A DNA stretch of 49,175 nt from NCBI GenBank assembly GCA_007695125.1, contig REEJ01000171.1, forward strand, positions 1 to 49,175, given 5' to 3'. Made by a program: the position numbers and the translations under genes. Each line of letters starts with the position of its first letter. Positions within the stretch are counted from its first letter, which is position 1. Origin of the DNA: Trueperaceae bacterium (GTDB taxonomy: Bacteria; Deinococcota; Deinococci; Deinococcales; Trueperaceae). Positions 9,357-17,920 of this stretch are shown here, one piece after another. The notes below the pieces were generated by a model. That model had not been told where the DNA came from. It saw only the letters and a list, made by a program, of their open reading frames with translations, and searched no databases.

Positions 9357-10904
9357 ATGCGTACGCCGCCCGACGATGCGCTCTCCCCCGTCACCGACCG
9401 CTCGCTCGAGCGCTCGGAGACCATGCGTCGCGTCGTGCTCTCAGCCGTCGTCGGCTGGGCGCTGCTGTCGATCGCCTCCGTCGGCGCAGGGGATCCCGCT
9501 GGTGTCGTGTGGATTGGCGCCGTGGCGTTCGCCGTCGTCGCCGCACTCTGGTGTGCGCGCTGGCAGGTGTTCAGGCGCGCCGCCACGGCGGCGATCGGCC
9601 TGTACGCGGCCGTCCTGACCGGCGCGACCCTCTTCGCGGGTTGGTCCGACGTGACCGACGACGCCAGGGTGCAGATCTTCACCGGCAACCCGAACGTGTT
9701 GGCTGCTGCCCTGGTGACCGCCTTCGCAGCCTGGGCGGCGCTGGCGCCGCGGCGGCGTTGGGTGTGGTGGGGCTGGCCGGCCGTGGCGCTGGCGGTGCTG
9801 CACACCGGCTCGCGGACCGCGGGCGGCGCACTGTTGGCGGCGGGCACGGTGTGGTTGGTGGTGCAGGCAGTCCGCCGACGCTCGCGACTCGCGTGGGCAC
9901 CGGTCGTCGCCGTGGCCATCCTCGCCGCAGCGGCGTTCGCCTGGCAGCGCGGCGTGGTGGAGTTGACGCCGAACCTGCTCGCCGCCCCCAGCGACTTCAA
10001 CGACGCCGCGTGGCGTCATGATCTCGCCGCCAGCGTCACCGTGAGCGACGAGGGTGCGCCCGGACCGTTCCCCGGCACCAGTGCGCAGCGGCTGGTCGCG
10101 ACCGCGCTGCCGAACCGGACGCATCTGGCACACCAGAGCATCGGTCGCTCCGAGGACGGCGTTCCCTACGTCGCCTCGATCTACCTGCGCTCCGACACAC
10201 CGCAACGCTTCGTGCTCACCTCGCACCTCGCCAGCGTGACGTGCGACGTCGGCCCCGAGTGGAGCCGCTGCGTCACGCCGGTCGGCTTCGGCGACGACCA
10301 TGCCCAGCGCCAGATCCACCTGCGAGCACCGGCTCGTGGCGGCAGCGTCGACGTCGAGGTGTTCGGCGCGCAGTACGAACGCGGGACCGAGGCGACGCCG
10401 TTCCTCGACACCCGACCCGCCTGGGTACCCCAAGCCATGGTCAACCGTTTCGACCTGCGGCGCGTCACGCTGCTGCCGGAGAACCGCCTGCCGCCCTGGC
10501 GCGCCGGCGCCGAGATCTTCATGGACCACCCCTGGTTCGGCGTCGGTCTGTCCGCCGCTCCCGACACCTTCCTCGAACGCACGGGCCGCACCATGTCTCG
10601 ACCGGTCAGCTACGCACACCACCTGATCCTGCAGTGGCTCGCCGTCCACGGCGTGGTCGGCGCCGCGGGCATCGCCGTGTTGGCCATCGGCGTGCTGTCG
10701 CTCCTGAGCGCCACGGCGTGGGCACGGCTCGCACCGATGTTGGTCGCGCTCGCGCTCCTGAACACGTGGGACGTGACGCTCATGGAGCCGACCGTGTTCG
10801 CGGCTGCGCTGCTGGCGACCGCTTCGTTGGTGCACGGAGGAACGCCTACGGCACCTCGAACGCGCTCTGGTCGACCGGCCCACGCCGGTGACCCGAGTAC
10901 CTGA
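9357..10904 (+). CDS. O-antigen ligase (Wzy_C/WaaL)-like membrane protein with inserted beta-sandwich domain
   Basis: TM-rich N-terminus with GNPNVLAAALVTAF and HTGSRTAGGALL; C-terminal DHPWFGVGLSAAPDTF...YAHHLILQWLAVHGVVGAAG typical of the family; insert 'NLLAAPSDFNDAAWRHDLAASVTV...VEVFGAQYERGTEATPFLDT'. Confidence 0.75.
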   Translation: MRTPPDDALSPVTDRSLERSETMRRVVLSAVVGWALLSIASVGAGDPAGVVWIGAVAFAVVAALWCARWQVFRRAATAAIGLYAAVLTGATLFAGWSDVTDDARVQIFTGNPNVLAAALVTAFAAWAALAPRRRWVWWGWPAVALAVLHTGSRTAGGALLAAGTVWLVVQAVRRRSRLAWAPVVAVAILAAAAFAWQRGVVELTPNLLAAPSDFNDAAWRHDLAASVTVSDEGAPGPFPGTSAQRLVATALPNRTHLAHQSIGRSEDGVPYVASIYLRSDTPQRFVLTSHLASVTCDVGPEWSRCVTPVGFGDDHAQRQIHLRAPARGGSVDVEVFGAQYERGTEATPFLDTRPAWVPQAMVNRFDLRRVTLLPENRLPPWRAGAEIFMDHPWFGVGLSAAPDTFLERTGRTMSRPVSYAHHLILQWLAVHGVVGAAGIAVLAIGVLSLLSATAWARLAPMLVALALLNTWDVTLMEPTVFAAALLATASLVHGGTPTAPRTRSGRPAHAGDPST

Positions 10905-11499
10905 GCTCGGTGCCCGAGTCGTCGAGACCCTTGACCACGAGACCCGCCCCGCGGTCGAACCAGAACCACCGCCCGTGGGCGCCGCCGTCGCGGCCGTCGA
11001 CCTCGATCCGCCAGCGCTCCAGCACGCTGCCGTCGACGGTCTCGTCGGCCTCGAAGGTGCAGCGGTGCGTCTCGGGCGAGCGGGTGCACGGGTGGCGCGG
11101 GTCCTCGGGCTCGGTGACGGCTGCGATGTAGCCGTGCACGAGCAGCTCGTGCGTGTCCGGACCCGTCAGCGTGAAGCTCTGCGTGCTGCCGTCGGGGAGG
11201 AGCGCCCACATGCGCACCGAGTCGCCGTCCGGCATCGCGACGGTGACCTGCTCCGTGCCGGCGATGCGCCACTCGGTGCGCACGGCGTGGGCGTCGACCA
11301 CGATCGTCCCCGCCATGGCTCCGGTGTCCGGGTTGGACATGTGCACGTCGACCGAGAACGGTTCGGTGAACCAGCTCCACGTCTCGGCGGAGGCGGCACC
11401 TGCCAGGGCGAGCACGGCCACGGCGAGCAGGCATCCGGGCACGGCGAGGAGCGTGGTGGGTGGGGCTGCGTCGGCTGCGCATGCGGTGTCGCCGTCCAT
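10846..11499 (-). CDS. Secreted hypothetical protein
   Basis: Signal-peptide-like N-terminus [40 protein letters not shown]; convergent 59-bp overlap with the ligase-like gene. Confidence 0.65.
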   Translation of the reverse strand: MDGDTACAADAAPPTTLLAVPGCLLAVAVLALAGAASAETWSWFTEPFSVDVHMSNPDTGAMAGTIVVDAHAVRTEWRIAGTEQVTVAMPDGDSVRMWALLPDGSTQSFTLTGPDTHELLVHGYIAAVTEPEDPRHPCTRSPETHRCTFEADETVDGSVLERWRIEVDGRDGGAHGRWFWFDRGAGLVVKGLDDSGTELRYSGHRRGPVDQSAFEVP

Positions 11500-11518
11500 G
11501 TGGGCCCTCCCTTTCCTG

Positions 11519-11758
11519 TCAATACGTGAGCGCACGATCGTGCTCGAAGGTGAGGCGCACCAACACGCCCGGCAGCGCGAACTCGGCAGGCACGTGTGCG
11601 CTGTCCACCTCGCGCACGCCGCGCGCCTTGGCCGACATGCCCGAGCGGTGGAAGCGCACGCCGCCGGCCACGCGCGCGGTTCGGCCGACGAGAGACGCCA
11701 GCGCGGCTCGGGTCGGACCGTCGGGACCACAAGTGACGTGTACGAGCAGCTTCGCCAT
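11519..11758 (-). CDS. Small DsrE-like hypothetical protein
   Basis: [28 protein letters not shown]...; family guess only. Confidence 0.6.
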   Translation of the reverse strand: MAKLLVHVTCGPDGPTRAALASLVGRTARVAGGVRFHRSGMSAKARGVREVDSAHVPAEFALPGVLVRLTFEHDRALTY

Positions 11759-11834
11759 GCACACCTCCGTTGTACGAGGCCCGAAGGGTAGCAGATCGTC
11801 GCGGCCACCCACGGTCAGATCGGACTGCGATGCG

Positions 11835-11862
11835 TGTTACTTAGGTCTTGCCCTAAGTAACA
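11835..11862. promoter_or_regulatory. ArsR-type operator (perfect inverted repeat)
   Basis: TGTTACTTAGG-tcttgc-CCTAAGTAACA, 11-bp perfect arms, immediately upstream of an ArsR gene. Confidence 0.85.
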
Positions 11863-11883
11863 GTGTCCTCGTAGGATGCCCGC

Positions 11884-12222
11884 ATGGCGCCGTCACCCGA
11901 TGCCCGAACCGACGTCTTCAAGGCACTCGCCGACCCGACCAGGCGCGCGGTCGTCGAGCGCCTCGGGGACGGGCCCGCGTCGGTGACGGAGCTCGCGCGG
12001 CCATTCGATATGGCCTTGCCGTCGTTCGTGCAACACCTCCGCTCACTGGAGGCGGCAGGGCTCGTGGCCTCACACAAGTCGGGCCGCGTCCGCACCTACC
12101 GACTCGTCCCCGACCACCTCAAGGGCGCCGAGGACTGGCTCGCGCGCCAACGCACGCTCTGGGAACGCAGGCTCGACCGCTTCGACGCCTACGTCTCCAC
12201 CCTCGAGGAGGACGCATCATGA
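11884..12222 (+). CDS. ArsR family HTH transcriptional regulator
   Basis: [52 protein letters not shown]. Confidence 0.95.
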   Translation: MAPSPDARTDVFKALADPTRRAVVERLGDGPASVTELARPFDMALPSFVQHLRSLEAAGLVASHKSGRVRTYRLVPDHLKGAEDWLARQRTLWERRLDRFDAYVSTLEEDAS

Positions 12223-12701
12223 CCACCGACCGCTTCACCCACGACCCCGCTCTCGACCTCGTCCTCGAACGCGACATCGACGTCCCTCGTGCGCTCGTCT
12301 GGAAGGCCTGGACGACGCCCGAGCACGTCAAGCAGTGGTTCGCGCCCAAGCCGTGGTCGGTCAGCGAGTGCGTGATCGACCTACGCCCCGGCGGCGTGTT
12401 CCGAACGGTGATGCGCTCACCGGAGGGCCAGGAGTACCCCGGCGACGGCTGCGTGCTCGAGGTGGTACCGAACGAGCGCCTCATGTGGACCGACGCGCTG
12501 CTTCCCGGCTACCGTCCGGCTCCGGAGCCGTTCTTCACCGCCAGGATCGAGCTGCGCGACAGCGGTGGAGGGACGCGCTACGTCGCCACGGCGATCCACC
12601 GCGACGCCGAGGGGCGCAAGCGACACGAGGACATGGGCTTCCTGGACGGTTGGGGCATGGCGCTCGACCAGCTCGTCGCCCACGTGAAGGCGGTGCTCTG
12701 A
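12219..12701 (+). CDS. SRPBCC / AHSA1 domain protein
   Basis: [34 protein letters not shown] overlap with the ArsR stop. Confidence 0.93.
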   Translation: MTTDRFTHDPALDLVLERDIDVPRALVWKAWTTPEHVKQWFAPKPWSVSECVIDLRPGGVFRTVMRSPEGQEYPGDGCVLEVVPNERLMWTDALLPGYRPAPEPFFTARIELRDSGGGTRYVATAIHRDAEGRKRHEDMGFLDGWGMALDQLVAHVKAVL

Positions 12702-12828
12702 GCCACGGGCAGCCCGAACGGCCAGTGCAGGGACGCGAGGTCACGCCACGATCGCCGCCACGCCCAAGGGCCCGGCGGCGCCGGCCACGGTCGGTGATCG
12801 GTCCGTCGCTGCGCGTCGCGCACGAGCG

Positions 12829-13320
12829 TCACGCCGAGCCAGCGAGGTCGAGGGCCAACACCACCTCGTCGCCGTCCATCCGACCCGTGTGGTGGAAGCC
12901 GAGCGACCGGTAGAACGGCTCGGGGTTCCCCTCACCAGGCACGTACGACAGCTCGAGCGTCGTGAACACCTCCTTGGCGCGCACGTGATCGATCACCTGC
13001 AGCAACGCGGCACGACCGACACCCCGCCCCTGGAAGCGCTCGTCGATCATGAAGCGCCAAACGCCTACGCTCGGCGTCGCCGGAGGAGGTGACCGAAGCG
13101 ACTCGTCGTACAGCATCACGAAGCCGGCCGGTTCGTCGCCCAGGTAGATCGCCCGGTACCACGCCTCCTTCGAGAAGAGCGCCTGGGCCAGCGACACGGC
13201 GTTCGTAGCGACGAAGCCCTTCTGATGCTCCGCGACCGAGAGCTTGACGATCGACACGACCGTGTCCTCGGTGATCTCGCGCAGCGTCACGCGGGTCGGA
13301 TCGATGGAACCGGTCGTCAT
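12829..13320 (-). CDS. GNAT family N-acetyltransferase
   Basis: VTLREITEDTVVSIVKLSVAEHQKGFVATNAVSLAQA...FQGRGVGRAALLQVIDHVRA; RBS GGAGG 7 nt before ATG 13320. Confidence 0.92.
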   Translation of the reverse strand: MTTGSIDPTRVTLREITEDTVVSIVKLSVAEHQKGFVATNAVSLAQALFSKEAWYRAIYLGDEPAGFVMLYDESLRSPPPATPSVGVWRFMIDERFQGRGVGRAALLQVIDHVRAKEVFTTLELSYVPGEGNPEPFYRSLGFHHTGRMDGDEVVLALDLAGSA

Positions 13321-13622
13321 CGCATGTCCTCCATCGGCCATCAGTCAAGCGCGTGCGTACGCCGACCGCGAGGGTCGAAGGTCACCTCGGACAGCGACCG
13401 CCGACGACGCGCATGGGAGTGTACGGATCATGACCGCTGCCGTCTCCCATGAAGGCACGTCGCGACGCTCGGCGGACGACACGATGGCATCCCACCCTTG
13501 TTGGTCTCCTGTTCGCCGTCGACGATCTGGCCATCGTGACGGAGGTCGGCGACGTGCGGCACGGAAACGAGCGGCACCGCGTAGGTGCGGCGCCGCTCGT
13601 CACCGAACCGGGCTCTGCCGGG

Positions 13623-15932
13623 CTACTCGCCCACGTACCAGCGAACCTGGTCGAGCATCGCCGAGCCCGCGCCACCGTCGATCGTCACGTCCAGGCCACG
13701 GACCTCGCGTCGCGTGAAGCCCTCGTCCGAGGCCCCTTCGGGTTGCTCGGCGGCACGCTCGAACGCGTCGAACGGGAGCCGTACGAGCGTCCAACCCTCG
13801 ACCTCGTCTTGGAACGAGGCCTCGAAACGTGCCGAGGTGTCGCGCTCCTGATAGATGCGGACGTAGTCGATGCGCATCTCCTGCGGGAACGTCGTCGTCT
13901 CGTCCGGGTACCCAGGCCAATGCCCGCCGACCGCCACGTTCAAGATCAGGAAGTGCGGGTGGTCGAACACCCAGCGCGCGCCGCGCGGCAGGTCTGCCGG
14001 CGTGATGGTCGAGTACTCGACCCCGTCGACCGACCAGGTGATGCGCTCGGGCGCCCAATCGATGGCGTAGACGTGGAAGTCGTCGGCGAACCGAGCGCCT
14101 TCGGGGTGCGTGAAGGCACGGCCGACGCTATCGCCGGCCGAGTAACCGGGTCCGTGGACTGTGCCGTGGACGGTCGACGGCTCACGGCCGATGTTCTCCA
14201 TGATGTCGATCTCGCCCGACTCGGGCCAGCCGACCTCGCCGATGTCGTTGCCGAGCGTCCAGAAGGCGGGCCAGAGGCCCTGGCCGTAGGGGATCTGCAG
14301 GCGGGCCTCGATGCGGCCGTAGGCCACCTCGAGCGCGCCCTGCGTGATGATGCGCGCCGAGGTGTACTCGCACGGCTCGCCGTAGTAGCACATCGGCGCG
14401 TCGCCGTGGGTCTCGAGCGCGCGGATCACCAGATGCCCATCGCCGTCGAGCGCCAGGTTCTCCGCGTCGCCGGTGTAGAACTGGCGCTCGGCGTTGCCCC
14501 AGCCGGGGATGCCGTTGGCCGTCCCGTCGCCGATCTCGGGCGTCCACACGCTCGGGTCGGGTGGCGAGCCCGCCGGCCCCTCGAACTCGTCCGACCACGA
14601 GAGCTCCCACGGACGCGTAGGGTCGCTGCCGTCGAGCAGCCGCACGTGCACGGTGCGGCCGCTGCCGTCGCCGTGGTACCAGAACTCGATGCCATCGGCG
14701 TGGCTGACGTCGACGCCCTGACCGAAACGCGCCTGGACCAGGCCACGCTCTGCCCACGTCATGCTCAACACCCGCTCGAAGGTGGCCTGGCGGGGCCGGG
14801 CGTCGGCGTCGCCGGCGAGCAGCTCGGGCGTCGCCACGCTCGTATCGGCGCCCGCTGCGAAGGAACCGGGTCCGTCACCGAAGTCCTCGACGAGGTCGGG
14901 GTCGAAGGGGTCGGCGTCGACGATGACCACCACGGCCTGGCGCTGGAACCCGAGTTCGGCGCCCTGCGGACCCTCGAGCTGCGCCTGCGCGCGCTGGTCG
15001 CCCGTGTGCCGGCGGTTCCTCAGCGCACGGACGCTCACGGCCGCCTCGGTCTCGCCGGGCTGGAACACCACCACCTCGTCGACTGGGACGAAGTCGCGCC
15101 CAGGCGTCGCCTCGTCGCCACGCACGAGCACCCGCACCGAGACCGGCTCGTCGCTGGGCCCAGAGAGCGCGAGACGCAGCTCACCACGCTCCTCCTCAGC
15201 GAGGCGCACGAGCGCGTCGGCGAACTCGACCGCGACGACGGCGGCAGCGGCCTCGACGCCCGACGAACCGTAGGCCTCGACACGCGCGACGTACGTCGTC
15301 CCCTCGCCCGATGGGAAACCGAGGGCCCAGCCCGAGGCCTCGTCGAGGCCCAACCCATCGTCCGGTGCCCCGCTGGGCTGAAAGTCCGTGCGGCGAGCGA
15401 ACGAGTCGAACGGGATCTCGACCAGCCGCCACTCGCTGGTGTCGTCGCTGAAGCGGTAGAACCAGCGCTCGGCGCTGTCGCCCGTCAGGTCCGGGTTGCG
15501 GTTGTCGAACAGGTCGACCTGGACGGTGTCGCCGTTGCCCGGGCCCTGGTACCAGAAGCGCAGGCCTTGGTACGGCGAGAGGTCGATCCCGATCCAGCGG
15601 GTCAGGGCGTCGTTAGCGAAGGCCTGCGTGAAACCGCCCCACGACGCGATGCGGTGATCGACGCGCAGCACATGCTCGGTGCCCACCTGATCGGGTAGCT
15701 CGAGCGGATCGCCGGGGTCGACGGCCACCGCGGAGAGCTCCAGCGCGCCGCCGCCGTCTTGCCAGGTCACGAAGCCGATGCCGTTGCCGAAGGCGTCGGT
15801 GCCGCTCGGCACACCGTCGCCGAGGTCTGCGAGCCGCAGGGCGGGCTCGTCCTGGGCCATCGCCAGCGCGACCAGGCCGGTCAGGGCGATCGCCACGAAG
15901 GGTGCAAGCAGGCTCGGGAAGCGTCTGGTCAT
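13623..15932 (-). CDS. Secreted multidomain GH16 beta-glucanase (laminarinase-type) with CBM-like and Calx-beta-like domains
   Basis: GH16 core WSDEFEG...YTSARIITQG...EARLQIPYGQGLWPAFWTLG...GEIDIMENIG (ExDxxE); Calx-beta-like segment with 'DFVPVDEVVVFQPGETEAAVSV'; two related CBM-like segments. Confidence 0.93.
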   Translation of the reverse strand: MTRRFPSLLAPFVAIALTGLVALAMAQDEPALRLADLGDGVPSGTDAFGNGIGFVTWQDGGGALELSAVAVDPGDPLELPDQVGTEHVLRVDHRIASWGGFTQAFANDALTRWIGIDLSPYQGLRFWYQGPGNGDTVQVDLFDNRNPDLTGDSAERWFYRFSDDTSEWRLVEIPFDSFARRTDFQPSGAPDDGLGLDEASGWALGFPSGEGTTYVARVEAYGSSGVEAAAAVVAVEFADALVRLAEEERGELRLALSGPSDEPVSVRVLVRGDEATPGRDFVPVDEVVVFQPGETEAAVSVRALRNRRHTGDQRAQAQLEGPQGAELGFQRQAVVVIVDADPFDPDLVEDFGDGPGSFAAGADTSVATPELLAGDADARPRQATFERVLSMTWAERGLVQARFGQGVDVSHADGIEFWYHGDGSGRTVHVRLLDGSDPTRPWELSWSDEFEGPAGSPPDPSVWTPEIGDGTANGIPGWGNAERQFYTGDAENLALDGDGHLVIRALETHGDAPMCYYGEPCEYTSARIITQGALEVAYGRIEARLQIPYGQGLWPAFWTLGNDIGEVGWPESGEIDIMENIGREPSTVHGTVHGPGYSAGDSVGRAFTHPEGARFADDFHVYAIDWAPERITWSVDGVEYSTITPADLPRGARWVFDHPHFLILNVAVGGHWPGYPDETTTFPQEMRIDYVRIYQERDTSARFEASFQDEVEGWTLVRLPFDAFERAAEQPEGASDEGFTRREVRGLDVTIDGGAGSAMLDQVRWYVGE

Positions 15933-17920
15933 GGGTGGTTCCTTCCACTGGCGGTGCGTGAGGGGTGCTCGGCAGCGCAATGGGCAGCGAGCGTGAGCCA
16001 CGGCGACACGTCCGTGGCGTCGCCGTAGCGCAGGCCGTACCCGCGCGGGAACAAGGGCGCGTCGCAACCGTCGGTCGGCAACGCGTCCAGATCGAAGGGC
16101 AGCTGCGCGACGCTGCGCGGCCAGGTGTACGGGAGGGTGCCGACGGCCTCGCGCTCCCCGAACAAGACGTCGGCGACGCCGTCGCCCTCGGAACCAGGCA
16201 GCCAGGCGGCGACGAAGGCGTCGGCCAGGTGCAGCTCATGCTCGATCACCAGCGGGCGGCCGGACACCAGCACCACGACCAGCGCGTCGACCCGAGCGCG
16301 CAACCGCTCGACCGCGATCGCATCGGCGAGGGAGAGTTCCAGCGTGGCGTCGTCTCCGAACCACTCGGCGTAGGGCACCTCGCCGACGACGGCGATGCCG
16401 AGCTCGGCGCGCTCCGGTGCCGCGTCGGCCCTCTCGAAGCGGCCGCGGGCATCGAAGTGCAGCGTGGTAGCGGGGCCGAAGCCGGTCCGGAGACCCTCGA
16501 GGATGGTGGTGCCCGGCGTCAGCGACGCGGTCGAGCCTTGCCACTCGATGGTCCAGCCGCCGGACTGCATGCCGATGCTGTCCGCGGCGGAGCCGACGAC
16601 GAGCACGGTCTGCGCGGCATCGGCGCGCAGCGGCAGCGCAGCGGCGTCGTTCTTGAGGACGACCAGCGTCTTCGCTACGGCCTCGCGCGCCAGCGCGCGG
16701 TGCTCGTCCGACCCGACCGACGCCTGCAGCGCATCGTCACCGAACGGCCGTTCGAACAGGCCGAGCTCGAACTTGACGCGCAGGATGTTGGCCACCGCCT
16801 CGTCGATGCGCTCCAGCGTGACGTCGCCGCGCTCCACGGCACGCAGCGTGGCCGCGATGAAGCGGCGGTGGTCGTACGGGACCATGTTCATGTCGACGCC
16901 GGCGGCGATCGAGAGGGCCACCGCCCGGTCGTAGTCCCGGGCGACGTCGTCGACGCCCGCCCAGTCCGAGACGACGAAGCCGTCGAAGCCGAGCTCGCCG
17001 CGCAACACGTCACGGAGCAAGTAGGAGTGCCCGTGCATCGGCAGCCCCTGCCAGCTGGAGAACGACACCATCACGCTGCGGGCGCCGTTCGCCACGGCGT
17101 CCACGTACGGTGCCAGGTGCACGCGACGCAGCGTGGCCTCGTCGACCAGGGTGTCGCCCCGGTCGAGCAGGCCGCCGGATATGGGCGAGGTGTTGAAGGC
17201 GGTGCCGCCGTCGCCCACGAAGTGCTTGGGCGTGGCGAGCACCGTGTCGGGTGCCGCCAGGTCGTCGCCCTGGAGGCCGCGCTGCGCGGCGAGCGCCAAG
17301 CGCGTGACCAGGTCCGGGTCCTCCCCGTAGCCTTCATAGGTGCGACCCCAGCGGATGTCGCGCGGCACCGCCAGGACCGGCGCGTAGTTCCAATGGATGC
17401 CGGTGGCGAGCATCTCGAGGGCGGTGGCACGCGAGATCGCCTCCACCAGGTCGGGATCGTCCGCCGCGCCGAGGCCGACGTTGTGCGGAAAGACCACCGC
17501 TCCCACCACGTTGGCGTGCCCGTGCACGGCATCGACGCCGTAGAGCAACGGGATGCCCAGGCGTGTGGCGAGCGCGGCCTCCTGGTACCCCCGCACCATC
17601 GCGGTCCACCCGGCGACGGTGTTGTCGCCGGGTGGGTAGCCACCCCCGCCGCTCAACACGGCGCCGATCGCGTAGCGCTCGACGTCGGCGGGGCCGATGC
17701 TGCCGCGCTCGATCAGCGTCATCTGGCCCACCTTCTCCTCGAGTGTCATGCGCTCGAGCAGGTCGGCGACGCGCTCGTCGATGCCCAGGGCCGGGTCGAG
17801 GTAGGCGGGCGGGGTGTCCTGGGCGGCGGCTGGCAGGGGTACGAGCGCGAGGAGCGCGACGAACCCGGCGATCGAAAGGGTCCTGACCGAGCGTGTGGCG
17901 AGCGACGGCCACCGCGTCAC
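15929..17920 (-). CDS. Secreted glycoside hydrolase family 3 (beta-glucosidase)
   Basis: RMTLEEKVGQMTLIERG...PLLYGVDAVHGHANVVGAVVFPHNVGLGA...GFVVSDWAGV (GH3 nucleophile motif SDW). Confidence 0.95.
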   Translation of the reverse strand: MTRWPSLATRSVRTLSIAGFVALLALVPLPAAAQDTPPAYLDPALGIDERVADLLERMTLEEKVGQMTLIERGSIGPADVERYAIGAVLSGGGGYPPGDNTVAGWTAMVRGYQEAALATRLGIPLLYGVDAVHGHANVVGAVVFPHNVGLGAADDPDLVEAISRATALEMLATGIHWNYAPVLAVPRDIRWGRTYEGYGEDPDLVTRLALAAQRGLQGDDLAAPDTVLATPKHFVGDGGTAFNTSPISGGLLDRGDTLVDEATLRRVHLAPYVDAVANGARSVMVSFSSWQGLPMHGHSYLLRDVLRGELGFDGFVVSDWAGVDDVARDYDRAVALSIAAGVDMNMVPYDHRRFIAATLRAVERGDVTLERIDEAVANILRVKFELGLFERPFGDDALQASVGSDEHRALAREAVAKTLVVLKNDAAALPLRADAAQTVLVVGSAADSIGMQSGGWTIEWQGSTASLTPGTTILEGLRTGFGPATTLHFDARGRFERADAAPERAELGIAVVGEVPYAEWFGDDATLELSLADAIAVERLRARVDALVVVLVSGRPLVIEHELHLADAFVAAWLPGSEGDGVADVLFGEREAVGTLPYTWPRSVAQLPFDLDALPTDGCDAPLFPRGYGLRYGDATDVSPWLTLAAHCAAEHPSRTASGRNHP

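Noticed and set aside
13449-15698. 749-aa plus-strand ORF
   Set aside because: Antisense shadow of GH16; no recognisable motifs.
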